This document shows, piece after piece, positions 12,080 through 25,354 of a stretch of 64,000 bases of DNA. The notes beneath the pieces were generated by a model, which was not told the origin of the DNA, did no database searches, and saw only the letters and a list, made by a program, of their open reading frames with translations. The position numbers and the translations under genes were made by a program. This DNA is from Straminergon stramineum (lineage: Eukaryota; Streptophyta; Bryopsida; Hypnales; Calliergonaceae), in contig OY987265.1 in NCBI GenBank assembly GCA_963920665.1, positions 36,027,001 through 36,091,000 of the forward strand, written 5' to 3'. Within the stretch, counting starts at the first letter, position 1, and every line of letters begins with the position of its first letter.

Positions 12080-13543
12080 CACTAGAAAAGAAGGGCTATC
12101 AATGACGTGTTAATGACTACAAAACCAATCAATTAGGATACCTATGACTAAATAATGATTGAAGCCCAATTTTAGGTTTTGAGTCAATTTGGACATGATA
12201 GTTATTTTGGTTAGTCATTTATTTTGATGATTTCTTTATCATCCATTTGTTGATGTGGAAGTTCGTAAGTCTCTACAATTGATAGGGTTGATGACAAGGC
12301 TTGGCTAACGTGGTTTGTGGTATAAAATGTGTTTGTTGAAGTAGATATGATGGATGTCTAAGCACCATTGATGTAGCTTTTGACATCTAACTTGGTTGCT
12401 AATGTGGACAAAGCCATTAACATGGAATGACTAACATGGCATGTGCCATCTAACATGGCAAAGAGAAAACCAATTATTGTTTAGTCATTTACAAGTTTAA
12501 TATTATTTGTAGGACTTGCTTTGGCTGATGTGGCGAGAGGTGATAGACAATGGTGCTAGTATGTGATCCCAAGAATGCGAGCTTGTGAGCATTGAGCCTA
12601 CAATATAGGTACCTATAATATAGATACCCCACACTATAGAAGGTGTATGTATCATAAACACCTATAATATGGGTATTTGTAACATATATACCCTATAATT
12701 ATAGATGATTTTTGTAGTATATACACCTATTACATAGGTGTGAAGTATTCTAGGCTCATGGGCTCACACTCCTATGCTCACATAATAGCAACCCTCAAGT
12801 GATAGATTGCCATTTTGTGATTGAAATGTGTTTTTTCAATCAAATATTACTTGTTTCAAAATTCATATATTGATTTTGTAGTAGTTGTGTATTTGACTAC
12901 TATAATAATTAATTAATTATTTTGTAGTTGTAAATAATGAGACATTAAATAAGGGAATTTCAACACAATTGTTTTTGAGTCATTTGTTTTTGTGTATTAC
13001 TAGAAACTGATTGTGACAATGACTACAACAATGGTAGGTGTGTATGAGTTCTAAATATTATTGTATTGCAATTGGAACAAGTGATTGAAGCATTTGTTTA
13101 TAACTCCACTATAACTACATTATGTTTTTATGACTTCACTATGATTGCACAATGTCTCAAAGTACTTATTTTCTTCATGCCATAAACTTCTTTTGCTTCT
13201 TGATCCATTGAAAACTATAGCCAACTTGCTTAATCAAATGTGACAAATTGAAATTATAAATATCTTACCAAGCAAAAACTTCCACTTTGTCCAAATAATT
13301 GTCATTATGTTATAAGACAATTATTCAGTAGTCATTGATTTCATAGAGTCATTATTTAACAACTACAATATGACTACGAGTAGTCCACATCATTGATGGT
13401 GATAGATGACATAACATAAACCATTGACGAAGAACTTCATATTCTTAGTCTCATCCTTTTGTCATCCAAGAATCACTATTTAGTTGTTTTTGAGCCCTAG
13501 TCATTATTTAAAATAGTTACAAAACACCCTTCTTCTACTAGTG
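12080..13543. mobile_element. Probable non-autonomous CACTA element
   Basis: The left end is CACTAGAAAAGAAGGGCTATC and the right end is CTTCTTCTACTAGTG. The interior is rich in GACTA/TAGTC motifs (for example TAGTCATTTA, AATGACTA), like the subterminal repeats of CACTA elements. It contains the 245-bp element at 12552. The three bases on each side (TAG and ATA) do not match, so the two ends may not belong to the same insertion. Confidence 0.5.
12552..12796 (-). mobile_element. ~245-bp TIR element (copy 3, inverted)
   Basis: This is the reverse complement of copy 2, running from GTGCTAGTATGTGATCCC to CATAATAGCAACCCTC with the same internal blocks (CCCCACACTATAGAAGGTG, CCTATAATATGGG). It lies within a stretch bounded by CACTA-type termini (12080 and 13543), so it probably jumped into that element. 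Confidence 0.7.
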
Positions 13544-15005
13544 ATATAATTAAAATAGTAAACAAGAAGTCATTTATAAAATGACTAAACAATGAATAAG
13601 GGTTTTCCTACCTTGACATGATGCTCACTTTTCCCATCAAGATGTGTGTCAACGTCAGTTGGGATGTGTTAGGATTCTTGTTAGCCAATTTTTTTTAATG
13701 GCCTATTCATTGATCCATAAGGCTTGTTTGTCTTTTCGATAGACACGCCATCTAGGTCCACAGACGTGCTATTGAATTTTTATTTTTTTAGAATCATGAT
13801 GGATGACAAGTTGAATCTTGACATTTTATTTGTCAATCGTTTGTCTAGATGTGACATGATGCTAAAAACCTTGACTCAAATAAACTCTAACTAGTCCCAA
13901 TCAAACATGCCAACATGGAAATTCTTTACTTAAATTTCCATCTTGTTCCAATGGTAGCCATTCCTCAATTTGTTTGTAGTCAACTATTGTGTTGAGTTTA
14001 TAACTGGACAACTGAAATATGACTTAGAGTAGTCTACATCAACAATAAAAGAATATAATGTAGACTATACTGTAGATGAAACAAATCTTTGTTGTTGGTC
14101 TCACTAGGGCATCATCTACTAATCATTTCAACTTTTGAATAGTAATTGTCGCACACAATATATCTAATTTGGCAGCATTATAATGACTAATAGTCATTGT
14201 TTTTAGTCCAATTTTTAGCAACCATTTTTTCACTCATTATAAGTGATAGAAAAAATAGGATAGTAAGCTTTGTAGTAATAATGCACAGGGTTGGGATTGG
14301 GGTCATTTATTGTCAAGCCCATGCAGACATGCTTAGCAATCTTGAATAGCTAGCTCTTACACATACATCATAGGCTTGAACTTTGTACTTGAGTCCTAGA
14401 TTATATAAGATTTCAAAATGATTGGATTTCAATGAATTTTGATATTGAACCATGAGTACAAATGAGTGCATTGTTCCACTAAAATGAACCGGATCTCTCT
14501 TTTATGGTCGTAACTCCAGTGCTCTTCTCCTTCACAAAATAGTTGTGTCATCCTCTGTAGAAACGTTGAATTCGATCACATATATTGAAGAAAGAAACAA
14601 TATTGTACGCCATCTCATAATCTAGAATGTTAAGAAAGGTGGGTACCATCAACAACATGCATGAGAATGCCACATTTAGAGATAATAAGAACGTCTCTTT
14701 TGACAAGACAATCAAGAAATCTTTTCCTTTGTCTCTAGTGCATTTTTTGACTATGGACTCAATGTTGTTTGTTTTGTCAACAATGAGAGAGGGCCAACAT
14801 GAGTTCACTTGCTCTTCCTTTAAGCGATGGCAACTTGAGGTTGCTTCTCTTGTAGGTGCCCTGAATGACTAAATTGTAGAAGTCAAGAACTAGGTTTAGG
14901 GAAAACGCATCAATTGCAATGCCATTATTGATGGCTTCCGATTGATTACAAGAAGTGCCTTTCTAAGTGTACAAATGGTGCCTACCTAGTTTGTGTGTGA
15001 GCATG
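13544..15005. other. Intergenic DNA, no supported gene
   Basis: The sequence around 14110-14250 (GACTAATAGTCATTG) resembles CACTA subterminal DNA. Overlapping short frames at 14548-14872 on both strands show no recognisable domain and I do not count them as genes. Confidence 0.4.
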
Positions 15006-15208
15006 CACTTGAAGAAACCTATGTTTTAGGGGATGGATTTTAGGTGGCATCCAATGTAAAATTTAACAACACCTATTTTTATGTCAATAATAATGTCCAC
15101 CGTGATATGTAGATGTCATATTGGATGATATTGTTGACATAAAAACAAGAGTTGTTACATTGGATGTCACCTAAAATCTGTCACCTAAAACACAGGTTTC
15201 TTCTAGTA
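15006..15208. mobile_element. Foldback MITE with CACTA-type ends
   Basis: Two arms of about 90 bp are near reverse complements: CTTGAAGAAACCTATG on the left and CACAGGTTTCTTCTAG on the right, with TTTTAGGTGGCATCCAATGT facing ACATTGGATGTCACCTAAAA inside. The outer ends CACTTGAAG and CTTCTAGTAA are close to the CACTA consensus. The element would fold into a long hairpin and could be a source of small RNA. Confidence 0.75.
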
Positions 15209-16399
15209 ATAGACACAGTTTTAATATAATTGTCAACCTTCAATGTGATGGGGATGCTCATCTACAACGTGTGAAAATGTATGTTTATATGAATCATGGA
15301 TACCAACATGTATTGTTCACAAGCAAGTGGAGAGATTTCATTCATTGTTACAGTGTCGTGGAAGGAAATTGTACGACATTCACTCTTGTGGCACAATTCA
15401 AGTTTGTTGTTTCCATTAATTGCATGAGGGCAACCATTTGAGATGATTCTATGAATCCCAATTGTTGTAGCAGATTTCTTGTGTGTGTATTGAATGCCTA
15501 CTCTATACTAAATATTTTGTACTAGGATTTCATTGCAAGTTTTGATCACACTGATTTTGGAGTGAGTAGGCCTCAAAGATATTGAATCTTGAGGGGTGAA
15601 CCACATTGAAATTCACTTCAAGAAATTACAAAGTATATTTTCAAAAATTGAAAACCAATTATGCTTATGTATGTTATGTCCTTTTGCCTCATTAGTTATT
15701 TAATGCCTTCAATTTCAAATTCAACATGTTAAAAGTATGAGAACACTTCATATCATTTTCACAATTTTCAACACCCCCTTGATCAAATATTATAATTGTT
15801 CAAATCATTTTGTTGAGTTGTTTTGTCCTCTGTGATCTACAATACATTTAGTTTGAATTAATACAATTAAATTTTTTTGGAATTTATAAGACTCCTAACA
15901 CTAGTAGAAAAGAGGGTCAAAATATATCTACTGAAAAATGACTAAATAGTAATTGCTCGTCATTAAAATGGCACCAAACAAGACATGTTGCACACAATAG
16001 TCATTGTTCAAGAGTTCAAATGACTAATGAATGATGCCCAAATGAGACCAATAACAAAAACTAGTTTCATCTACAGTTTAGTTTGTGTCTTGAGCCTCCA
16101 TTGTTGATGTGGACTACACCCAATCATTTTTTAGTGTCTACTTATAAACTCAATGCAATAGGTGACTACAAAATTACTGAAGAATGACTGCCACTAAGGA
16201 CAATTTGGAATTTGAAGTAAATAATTTCTATGTTACCATGTCTAATTAGGACTAGTCAAGTAGTTATAGTTTAGTCATTTCATGAATGATTGCTTAGTTC
16301 TATTTCAATCATATAATGTTGGTTTTTGCTAAATGAAAAAATGAAAAAATGAATGCTATATTGTGATAATTCACTCATTTTCTTAGAATGTAAATGGAT

Positions 16400-18880
16400 T
16401 CCTACTAGCAAGGACTGCAAGCATTTAGTATATTTTAAACAACAATGACTATAATAATTTTGGAAAACACTTGAAGTTCATAGCAAGCATTTTCAAGGAC
16501 TACATTAGTAAAAATAAATTCACCTCTTATGTCAAATGCAATGTAAAGTACATAGAAGATTTTCCTATGAAAATACAAAAAATGAATGTAAAATGATTAT
16601 CCGTATAGAATTTGTTTCATTGTCATTTATGAGTTGATTGGATTTTTTAATTCTTGGGTGTATACTTGATCACATTCTTGTCATTCCAACCCGTTCAAGC
16701 AAATAATGACCTATTAGGAAATTTTCCTTTAGTATAATAAATTTGAATCAAGGGAGGCTTGTCAATGGAAATTTTATATCAATAGAGAATTGATTTTTAG
16801 CTTTTAGTTCCAATTAGGGTTCCATTTCCAACTCTATTGCTCAATTGACTCTAGATAGACATAATATCCCAACTTGGAAAATAACAACAAATCACCACTA
16901 TAATGACACTTCAGACACCAACTTGGACTTTCAATTGATCTTAACCAATTAGCGCATAATCCACATAACTCATCCAATATTTGCCTAAACACACATATGT
17001 CAAGAAATATATTTAATTCAAACTTGGACATGCATAACAAGGTGGATGCATGGTTGGGTGTCTCAATAACTTTGTCACAAGGTTGATTTCAAGGTGGGGG
17101 ATACATTTCAAAAAATATATAATAGAAACTATTATAGTTCCTTATATTATTTTCAGGTAAAAAATAGAAAAACTTGATTAAAAAGACATACATGTATTTT
17201 TTTTTGACAACCAATGTCTTACAACATTGATTTATTGACTCTTAAAGATAAATGTATGGATTGTTACAACAATTCATTTTTATACATATGGACTTTTTTA
17301 AAAACATACACACATAAAAATGATTTATAGTGACTAATATAAGAGTAAATGAAAACATTCTTTATCTAAAAATGAATTATTTGATGCACATATCATGGGA
17401 TCTCGTATGGTTGTAGACTTTTGTAGAGTAAAAATTGGGTCCAATCTTTGGAAGTCATTTTTTTATGGATTTAATTTTTTTCAAACTTTTTTCACTTCCT
17501 TTGTATGGTAAATTTGAAGTTCTAAGTGGGAATGTTTTTTAGCCAACCACTTATGAAGGCTCTCTCTAGATATGTATATGTAAACTTATGAAGGCTCTGA
17601 TTAGATGGCTCTCCTTTGTTGATTAGTGAATCAACTAGTGACAATGATTGAGACACCAAACCATGCATCCATCCAACACTCTTACACGTTTCTTCTCACA
17701 AGAAACTCACAAATTGCAATTTTCAATTTGTGCATAATTCAATCACATGCTCCCTCCCTCCATATCAATTGGATTTGAAATTATATTATATTATCCAAAT
17801 TGGTGAACATATCACTGTTACAATTTTCACAATTTACTTGACATTAAGCCCATCACCTCACAACATCTCACCAAGTGAGACATATATACCATCTCTCACT
17901 CCACCTAACATTTTCATTATTTAGAATCCATCACCAAACTCCACACCCAAATTGTACTCAAGAATACTTCCATTGTTTCCCTCTCACTCCATCACTATCA
18001 CTTCACAAACAAAAGAAAATACATAGCCAAATTAAAGGCTAGGACACACACTTAGCTCTTTCAAAGCGTGTGATCCAAAAATTAGAAGGCGACCATCTAA
18101 TAGGAATTTAATTGGTGGTTAAAATGCCAACCCAAACCAACAGGCACACATTCAAAAATAACGACCAACTTGGAACCACATCTACAAACCAACTAGCTAC
18201 CACTTTGAACAAATAAAACTCCAAGTTGGAATGAACATATGTTTCAACCCAACAAAGCTTCATTATCCACCTATTTGGCAAGACTACCACATCATCATCC
18301 AAACTCCTATAAGAAAAACACAAAAAACACAACCTCCAACTTTGTCAAATGACACCCAAAATTGCCAAATTGGATACAAAATTAACAAACAATCTACTAA
18401 AATGGGATAAAAGCACTACTAAAACACATACAAAAAATCAAAAGTAAACTCAACTAGGAAATCTACACAACCTTTTTTTTTTAAATCTTAACAAATAGCC
18501 ATGTTTCATTGCTCACTAGTTATTGATTACCTTAATCATTTATGAATGACTTGTATATGATTATAATAGAATTACATCAAGTTATAGAGTAGTCATTTCT
18601 ATACATCTTGTAATGTAGAGGAGCTTTCTTAGTATAATTTTTGTCTACAAGTCTAAATATATTCACAATTATATCATCCACCAATCTCAATAGTGATAAT
18701 GTAGTCATTTTTAAGTCCCACTAGCTAGTTAGAGAACCACTTATATGCCACTAAGCTAGTGGTGTCTAATACATGGTATGATGTAAGTGCATCTCACTAG
18801 TCATTGATTAGTTATATATTAGTCATAGCATAGTCATAAAACACATTGTGACAATTGTAATGTGACAACCTTGGATTGCA
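16400..18880. other. Gene-free AT-rich DNA inside the possible CACTA element
   Basis: No exon or RNA gene recognised. The part around 17650-18350 is relatively C/A-rich with short repeats such as CTCACTCC. I see nothing that identifies it. Confidence 0.4.
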
Positions 18881-18961
18881 TTTATAGCTTTTGAAAATGA
18901 ATGGTGGAGATTTTGTTTTTCTGAATCACAATTAGGGTTTAGGTTTGTTGCCACCTCTTTA

Positions 18962-19172
18962 GGTTAGCTCTGACCTCTTAAATGCGACAATTCAGTTTCT
19001 TCTATTTCCTTTTTGCTTGTCATCCAAGTCTTCTCATTTCTTCCTCTTGTTTTGGCCTGAAGATTTCTAGGTGAGGATTTAGGCTAGCTATTGCCTATTG
19101 AGTGTAGCAATTCAAGTTCTTCTTTTAGTTTCTTGCTAGTCATCCTCTTCTCATTTTTCTTCTTATTCTTGT
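18962..19172. repeat. Tandem duplication, period about 119 bp
   Basis: The segment beginning GGTTAGCTCTGACCTC (about 18962) is repeated as GGCTAGCTATTGCCTA (about 19081), followed in both by a CAATTCA...TTCTTC tract and TTCTCATTT. T-rich frames through it translate to low-complexity Phe/Leu strings and are not genes. Confidence 0.55.
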
Positions 19173-21059
19173 TTTCTTATTGTTTGTTGTCTGTACTTTT
19201 TCGTGTTTGTCTAATTTATTATTTGTTGTTTTCTTATTTGCTGAGTTTGTTGTCTTTTTGTTTTTGTTGTTCACCTTCCTCTTTTTTGCCTCAAGATTTC
19301 AGCCGATTAGTTGTAATAGTTGCTACCTCCCAACTGTAGTTCCATACTTTTCAAGAGTGACAAATGTTTCTTGTTTGAAATATTACAACTTTTTTGATGA
19401 AAACTAGTAAAGCTCTTGGTTTAAGTACAAGAGGACAATACAAATTCAAAATTAACAAAGCATCAAGTAGATTTTGTAGTTCCTCATTGCATCTTTTGCA
19501 TTATTTTGTTTTGTGTTGTATTTTTTATTGGATATGTTGATTCATTTTCAATTAGTGGTTGGTTGTAGTTTTCAATGGACCAAGAGGCAACTAGAGTTTG
19601 TGGCATGGAAAAAATAAGTGATTTTTGACATAAGTCATAGTCCAATTATAGTGTAGTCATAGTGCAATCATAGTGTAGTTATAAAATCAAATGCTTTAGT
19701 TACTTCTCTCAATTGCATAATAATAATGTACAACCATTTTCTAGAAATCAACATAAAGAATGACTCAAAAACAACTAAACAATTTGAAATCTTCTTATTT
19801 CTTGCTTTTGTATTTGCAAGTACACAATAGCTAATCAATGATTCAATAGTTATATACACAAGTACTGCATAACTAATATATATATGACTCCTGAAATGAT
19901 AGGCAATTCACTAAAAATAATTAGAATTGATGCCAAGTTGACACGTAAACATTTGTAACTTATGTCACACCAACAATACCCAATTACATCCACCTCAACA
20001 AGCACATAAGAAATCACATTGAAAGGCGCCTACTACATCAATAGTGTCTAGTCATCAATCACATCCACTTCAGAAGACATGTTGTGCACCACAACCTATG
20101 TCATCCAAGCCTAGTCATCCACATTGATTGATACAATAATCTTGTTAGCACTAGAGACTAATGAATTTCTTCATGAGCAACCAAATTAGAAATAAATTGT
20201 GTAAGTAAATGACTAAATGAAAATAAACAACTTGTCCAAAATGACTTAATCCAAAATGATTAGAGTTCTAAAATCAAACTCCAGTCATTTTCTAGTCATA
20301 AGTGTCCTAAATGACTATTTTTTCAATCATTAGTGCCAATAATTGATAGCATTTTTTCTACTAATGGGTTGCATCTATTTTTGTTATGTATATTTGGTGT
20401 TTTGCATGTACCCTGTAATCTAACATAGTCTTCAAAGAGGCCATTGAAAAGTTCATGCATGTACAAGTTTATGCCACCATGTTTGAAGTAGTCTTAAAGA
20501 TTGGAGAGGCGTTGCACAATGGGATCAATTAGGTTATCATGTCGCTAAAAGTATACAAACCCAAAATCAAATTTTATAATTTCATTATGATAAATTTTGC
20601 GCTCTAAAATCAAAATTGTTCAATGTAGATGCAAAACAAATTCTCTCCATTTATGATTGGCAATTGTCTCTCGGAGTACATGATTGTAGGTTTCTTTCCC
20701 AAAGTTACATATTCCTAGAATACCAGAAGCGGTTGAAATGTTTACTAAATTTTATACTTTGTTTTCATTACGATGTAAAAGTTCAACATTGGTAGGAGTT
20801 GGTATGACCCTTTGAGATTGGTCTTCGTAACCTTACTTAGATGTTTACTTGGAGTTGACATTCTAAGTGTGGTCCTTGACATATTCAATGTCAATGATCA
20901 TATATTGTAATATACCATATCAACCCTAAAGTAACTAGTCATTACAATATTAGTTCACATACTAATTGATGGATTTGCTAAATCTTTTGGCAAAATTGCT
21001 AAAGACGAGACCCATCAATAGATTAGCTAATTTCTTGGTTAGGAAATTGTGAGCTTTTT

Positions 21060-22018
21060 AATACCCACCCTTTGTATTAAATGAACACAACTAGGTTCTT
21101 AGTATTAAGTTGAAAATTCTCTTACATGGATGCCTAGGCATAGTCCATTGTGCCTTTCAAACAAAGGATCTTTCTATTTGCCTATTGTATATAAATTTCA
21201 AAGTAAACCAACTAATTACCTAAAATAAAACCAATTGTGGCCAACCAATCAAACTAAAAAAGGTTGCAATGGTTTTGAATCAAGAGTTTATAGTCACAAA
21301 CTTGAAATCCTAAGTTATAGATTAGATCACGCCATTTCTATAAATTTAGGATTTGTTCCAATCAGAGCTTCCTAAGTTCATCCAACTTCCCTTCTGAATT
21401 TCCTCTTTTGTTTTTTTATGGAGTCTTAGGTGATTTTCTAAATATAAACTAGTTTTAGCCCCCCCCCCCCTAAACTTCTTCTATTTAATTCTAAACTTAA
21501 ATTTTAACTTGGATGTCTTCAAAATATCCTACCTTAATATCTATCACTTTCTAAAGACGTTGGACTTCTTCTATCTGTTTACTATTTTTAGGTTTTTATA
21601 AGTTGTTTCTTACAGAGCTTGAATTCATCTATCCAAAATGCTGAGATACTTGTAGATTGAACTTTTTTAATGCAAGATGTAAATGGATGAAGTTTGACCA
21701 CTAATCGGTACTTCAAACTTCATATGCTAACTACTCTTTACCTACAAGTTGGAATTAACTTTTAATTTCACTTCTAGACTCTAAGTTTTTACTCTTTTAT
21801 ATTCTTGTTCCTTTTGGATGATTTCTTACTAAGTTTCATCCATTTTTGTTCCTATACTTCACCCACTTGTATCTTATTTGTTTCAAGTCTATTTTCTAAA
21901 TGTTTCATGTTTTCAGAAAGCTCTAGACTTCTACCACAAGCTTCTAAAGCTCAACTTAAAGGAATCTCATTTTGATGGTTTGAATCTAACTTATACTTAA
22001 GCGATGGTTTTAAGTTCC
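21060..22018 (+). repeat. LTR-retrotransposon-like repeat R1 (copy)
   Basis: It matches the R1 family: CCATTGTGCCTTTCAAACAAAGGATC near 21140 corresponds to the TGCCTTCCAAGCAATGGATC landmark at 36625 and 49720. GATGAAGTTTGACCACTA follows near 21690. It is cut on its right side by the CACTA element that begins at 22022. No coding capacity. Confidence 0.5.
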
Positions 22019-22999
22019 TATCACTAGAAGAAAAATGTGTCTGGCACAATTGGCTACTATGCAACTGGTGTCCTATACAACTATCCTGAGATTGTTATCC
22101 TCTCTATTAGCACCAAATATAACATAATTGTTTTATGTCGTTGTTTTATAGCATTGACACATTGTTATAGTTGCAAAGCAATTAATCTATAGTTGCAAAA
22201 AACAACTAGGAAAATAATGCAACTGTAAAATGACCATAGTTGTTTCCTAGTTGCTTTCCAGTCATATACTAGTTGTTTCTTAGTCATTTCCTATAGTACT
22301 AGAAAATTCAACTTTTTTGTTAATTTGGTTGCATTCATTTGATTCACTTTTCTATTGATTTGAAGAGTAATTTGTTGATTTGGATAGAAATCAATATAAA
22401 AGTGAACCAAATGAATACAATTAAATCAACAAAAAATTGGAATCTTCTAGTAGTGAAGCTAATTGTTTCCTAGTTGCTTTAAGGTCATATACTAGTTGTT
22501 TCTTAGTTGATTTCTAGTTGTTTTCTAGTTGCTTCCAAAGTTCATTTCCATTTGCCTTATATCAATTGTTCCATATCAACTATAAAGAGAACCATTAGGT
22601 TGGACATATAAAACTTACAAGTTGTTGTAGTCTTGTGCAATGAATTTTGTTGATAGAATTCTAAGATTTCTACAATTTCTAGATTTTTATGATTTATAGA
22701 TTTCTATGGAATATAGATTTCTACAATCTATAGAAATTTAAAAAAAAATTTGAAATCCAAGAAAATTTAAACTCTATGAAATTGTAAGGTATCCTAAACC
22801 AATGGAATCTATTAAATATTAATATTTGAATTTTTGAAATCTAAGAAAAAGGTAGATTTGAAATTTTAAAATCTAGAAAAAGGTAGATATGAAATTCTAA
22901 AATCTATAAATTATGGAGATGAATATTTTAAAATCTACAAGTCACAAACAAGTCATATGAATCACACATGAGGTGTGACTTTTTTAATTTTTGCACTTT

Positions 23000-24950
23000 T
23001 TTCCTAGATTTTAAGGTGTCTGCTATTGAGTAGAGAGAGGTTTGCTTTGGGAAATCACGGGGATCTTGGCTATGACCAAAAATGACTAAAGAACACAAAT
23101 GAATGTGTTCGTGTAAAATCTTGAATCTTGTTCATTGAATCTTTTAAATCGTCGTAGAATTGCTTTTCGTTGACCTATTCTAAGATGAGCTTTAAATAGG
23201 TATAACAGTCCAGGTAGATGATAAGAAACCACAGGCCTCGGATAGATAAAACGGGACAATAGACTACAAACTGAACCATTCGAAAGATTGACTCCTATAT
23301 TTCAAACTCACGGTGACCAACAATTGTGCCTAACTTTGTGAACAGAGCAAGTTTCAACCATATGGGCCATTAACCCCACTTTGTCACCACGACACAAAAT
23401 GAGGCTAAGCAATGATTTGAACTACGTCGCCCACAACAACAAAGTTTACAAAGAAATTGAGAGCCACAACATAAAACACACAAGTCTTTAAAATCTCCTC
23501 CAAACTCCAACTTCTTGGTTGAACTTTGATTTGATGCCACCAAAGTTCTACAAGTCCAAATGATATGAGTGATAGCTTTTTGAAAAGCTAACACAATTAT
23601 TCACTCATCTTTTAAATTTCAAATCAATCTAAAACTTTGTCCAACTTCTATGACCGCCCAAAGTTTCGGCCTTTGAAATTGAGGGCAGTAGACCCTTCTT
23701 CACTTCGACACTCACAAATCACTCATACAAACTTCAAATAGAATGAATGATTGCTTCATGAAAAGATAACAAAATCTCCTTCAGTCTCTCCAATTTTTAT
23801 TGCAAACAAAATACTTGTTTGTCTTCTATGGTTGATCAAAGTTTTTGCCTTTCTATATGGAAGGCAACAAACCTTCCTTCACTCAAACTAGCACAACTTT
23901 TGAATGTCAAATTCAATTTAAGCAAGTGAGATCATTTTAAAAACACAACATTATGACACAAAACTTTTTTAATTTTCATTTCAAAATTTGTAAAATACAA
24001 CACACTACGACTCTTCACACATTTGGACCGTCCAAATACAACAAGAGAGACCATGAATAGTGCCTCCTTTTTCCTCCACCTTATTTTCTATCTTAACCAC
24101 CCAAGTCAAGTGGACCTCAGCCTATATTTTGACCATGTGGCTCCCTTATCATCCATTGGTCAATTATTTTGACCTTTAAACTCATTCTACATTCTTAGTT
24201 AGAGGATAAATCACCTCAAAGTCACTAAAAGGTAAATTATTTGAATATTTTCCTCCTATAACTTCACACATATAAAATAAAATTTGAAATTACTTCTACA
24301 TACAAAATAAAGAAACTAGAATCTAACATATGTCTATTAGAGGTAAAAAAATAGAGTTTCAATCAAAATATCACTCCATCTTCAAGAACTTAAAGATGCG
24401 TTTGATGGAAGTTACCACATATTCTACACAGTGTACCTTAGTTAAAGGATTAACTGACCCTTCTAACCAACATTCATGACCATGATTTTCTTTTACAAGC
24501 CTCGTCATATAATAATATTGGTCAACATTTAAGACCTTTAAAACACCCTACGAATGTTATTTCTCAACTCCCGGGCTCAATACATCCAACCTAGAACAAA
24601 ATCATCAACACTCAAGCATCGCGATGAAGGTTTCTGTGCCATCATTGCTTTAATCGAGGTTGTTTTGGCCGTTGAGAAGGCCAAGCTTTTTCTTGTGAAT
24701 GTTCATGTAGTGGTGCAAGATTCAATGGCAGAAGATGTTGATCTGGCAGTTGTGACAAGAGAAAATCAAATTTAAACTCCAGTTGAGGTTCTTTATCTTG
24801 AGACTCAGAAAAAACCCTCTCGTTTGACATATTAAAATCCAAAGTAAGAAAAACATAGAAAATTATATCAATTTTCTAAAATTCTTCAATGATTCTTCAT
24901 TTTTATAGTTTGTCAAGAAGAAAGTATCATCTTGAAGTTACTTCAATTGA
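23000..24950. other. Unassigned insertion-like segment within the CACTA element
   Basis: This stretch interrupts the similarity between 22022-25548 and the compact relative 48651-49699. It contains GCTTTAAATAGG near 23190 and CAAAGTTTCGGCCTTTG / CAAAGTTTTTGCCTTTC repeats near 23660 and 23840. That would fit an LTR, but no matching partner or coding frame was found. Confidence 0.35.
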
Positions 24951-24999
24951 CATCATATTTCACACTACATTATTGTAATCAAATCAATCTAAAAACATG

Positions 25000-25002
<3 letters not shown>

Positions 25003-25095
<93 letters not shown>

Positions 25096-25101
25096 TATAT
25101 A
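25003..25101. repeat. (AT)n microsatellite
   Basis: About 43 uninterrupted AT units (25003-25089), then one C and five further units. It lies exactly at the presumed 3' tail of the minus-strand retroposon and may have grown from that tail. Confidence 0.95.
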
Positions 25102-25354
25102 AAAACATATGGCCTTCAAGGGCCGCAATTGGATTGACACGACTCAACATCCTAAGCGATCTGATTTATTTTACCGGGAATTATATGCCTTGAGTATCCC
25201 CATCAAGAACAAGTGGAAGAACAAACCCCCTCCCTATGCGAAGAAAGCAACACGGGGAGCCTCCATGCGAGCAATGTCAACATGGGAAGTTGAACTAGGA
25301 ACCTCGTGGATTCTACAGAAGTCCGTTCCCCTTGGCCTTCACCTAGGGGAAAGG
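25007..25354 (-). mobile_element. SINE-like retroposon with (AT)n tail
   Basis: AACATGTAAATAT occurs immediately on both sides (24994-25006 and 25355-25367), a 13-bp target duplication as made by LINE-type retroposition. Read on the minus strand, the insert starts CCTTTCCCCTAGGTGAAGGCC. It has an A-box-like GGCCAAGGGG (about 25339-25347) and a B-box-like GGTTCCTAGTTCAACTTCC (25285-25303), as in tRNA-derived SINEs, and ends in the (AT)n run. A short plus-strand frame (25109-25363) crosses it and I regard that as chance. The promoter boxes are degenerate, so SINE class is inferred; the insertion itself is well supported. Confidence 0.75.

Larger units (their letters stand above)
15899..20366. 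mobile_element. Possible CACTA element, ~4.5 kb
   Basis: The left end is CACTAGTAGAAAAGAGGG and the right end is ATTTTTTCTACTAATG, one base off the expected CTAGTG. Subterminal DNA at both sides is full of GACTAA/TTAGTCAT motifs (for example 15930-16200 and 20150-20340). No transposase frame remains. The flanking triplets (TAA, GGT) do not match, so pairing of the ends is tentative. Confidence 0.45.

Noticed and set aside
8480..13543. A single 5-kb CACTA element from 8480 to 13543
   Set aside because: Flanking triplets do not match and a second left terminus of the same subfamily lies at 12080, so the pairing cannot be supported.
19091..19407. Hydrophobic Phe/Leu/Ser-rich short frames
   Set aside because: They translate a T-rich tandem duplication. 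There is no start context, domain or splice structure.
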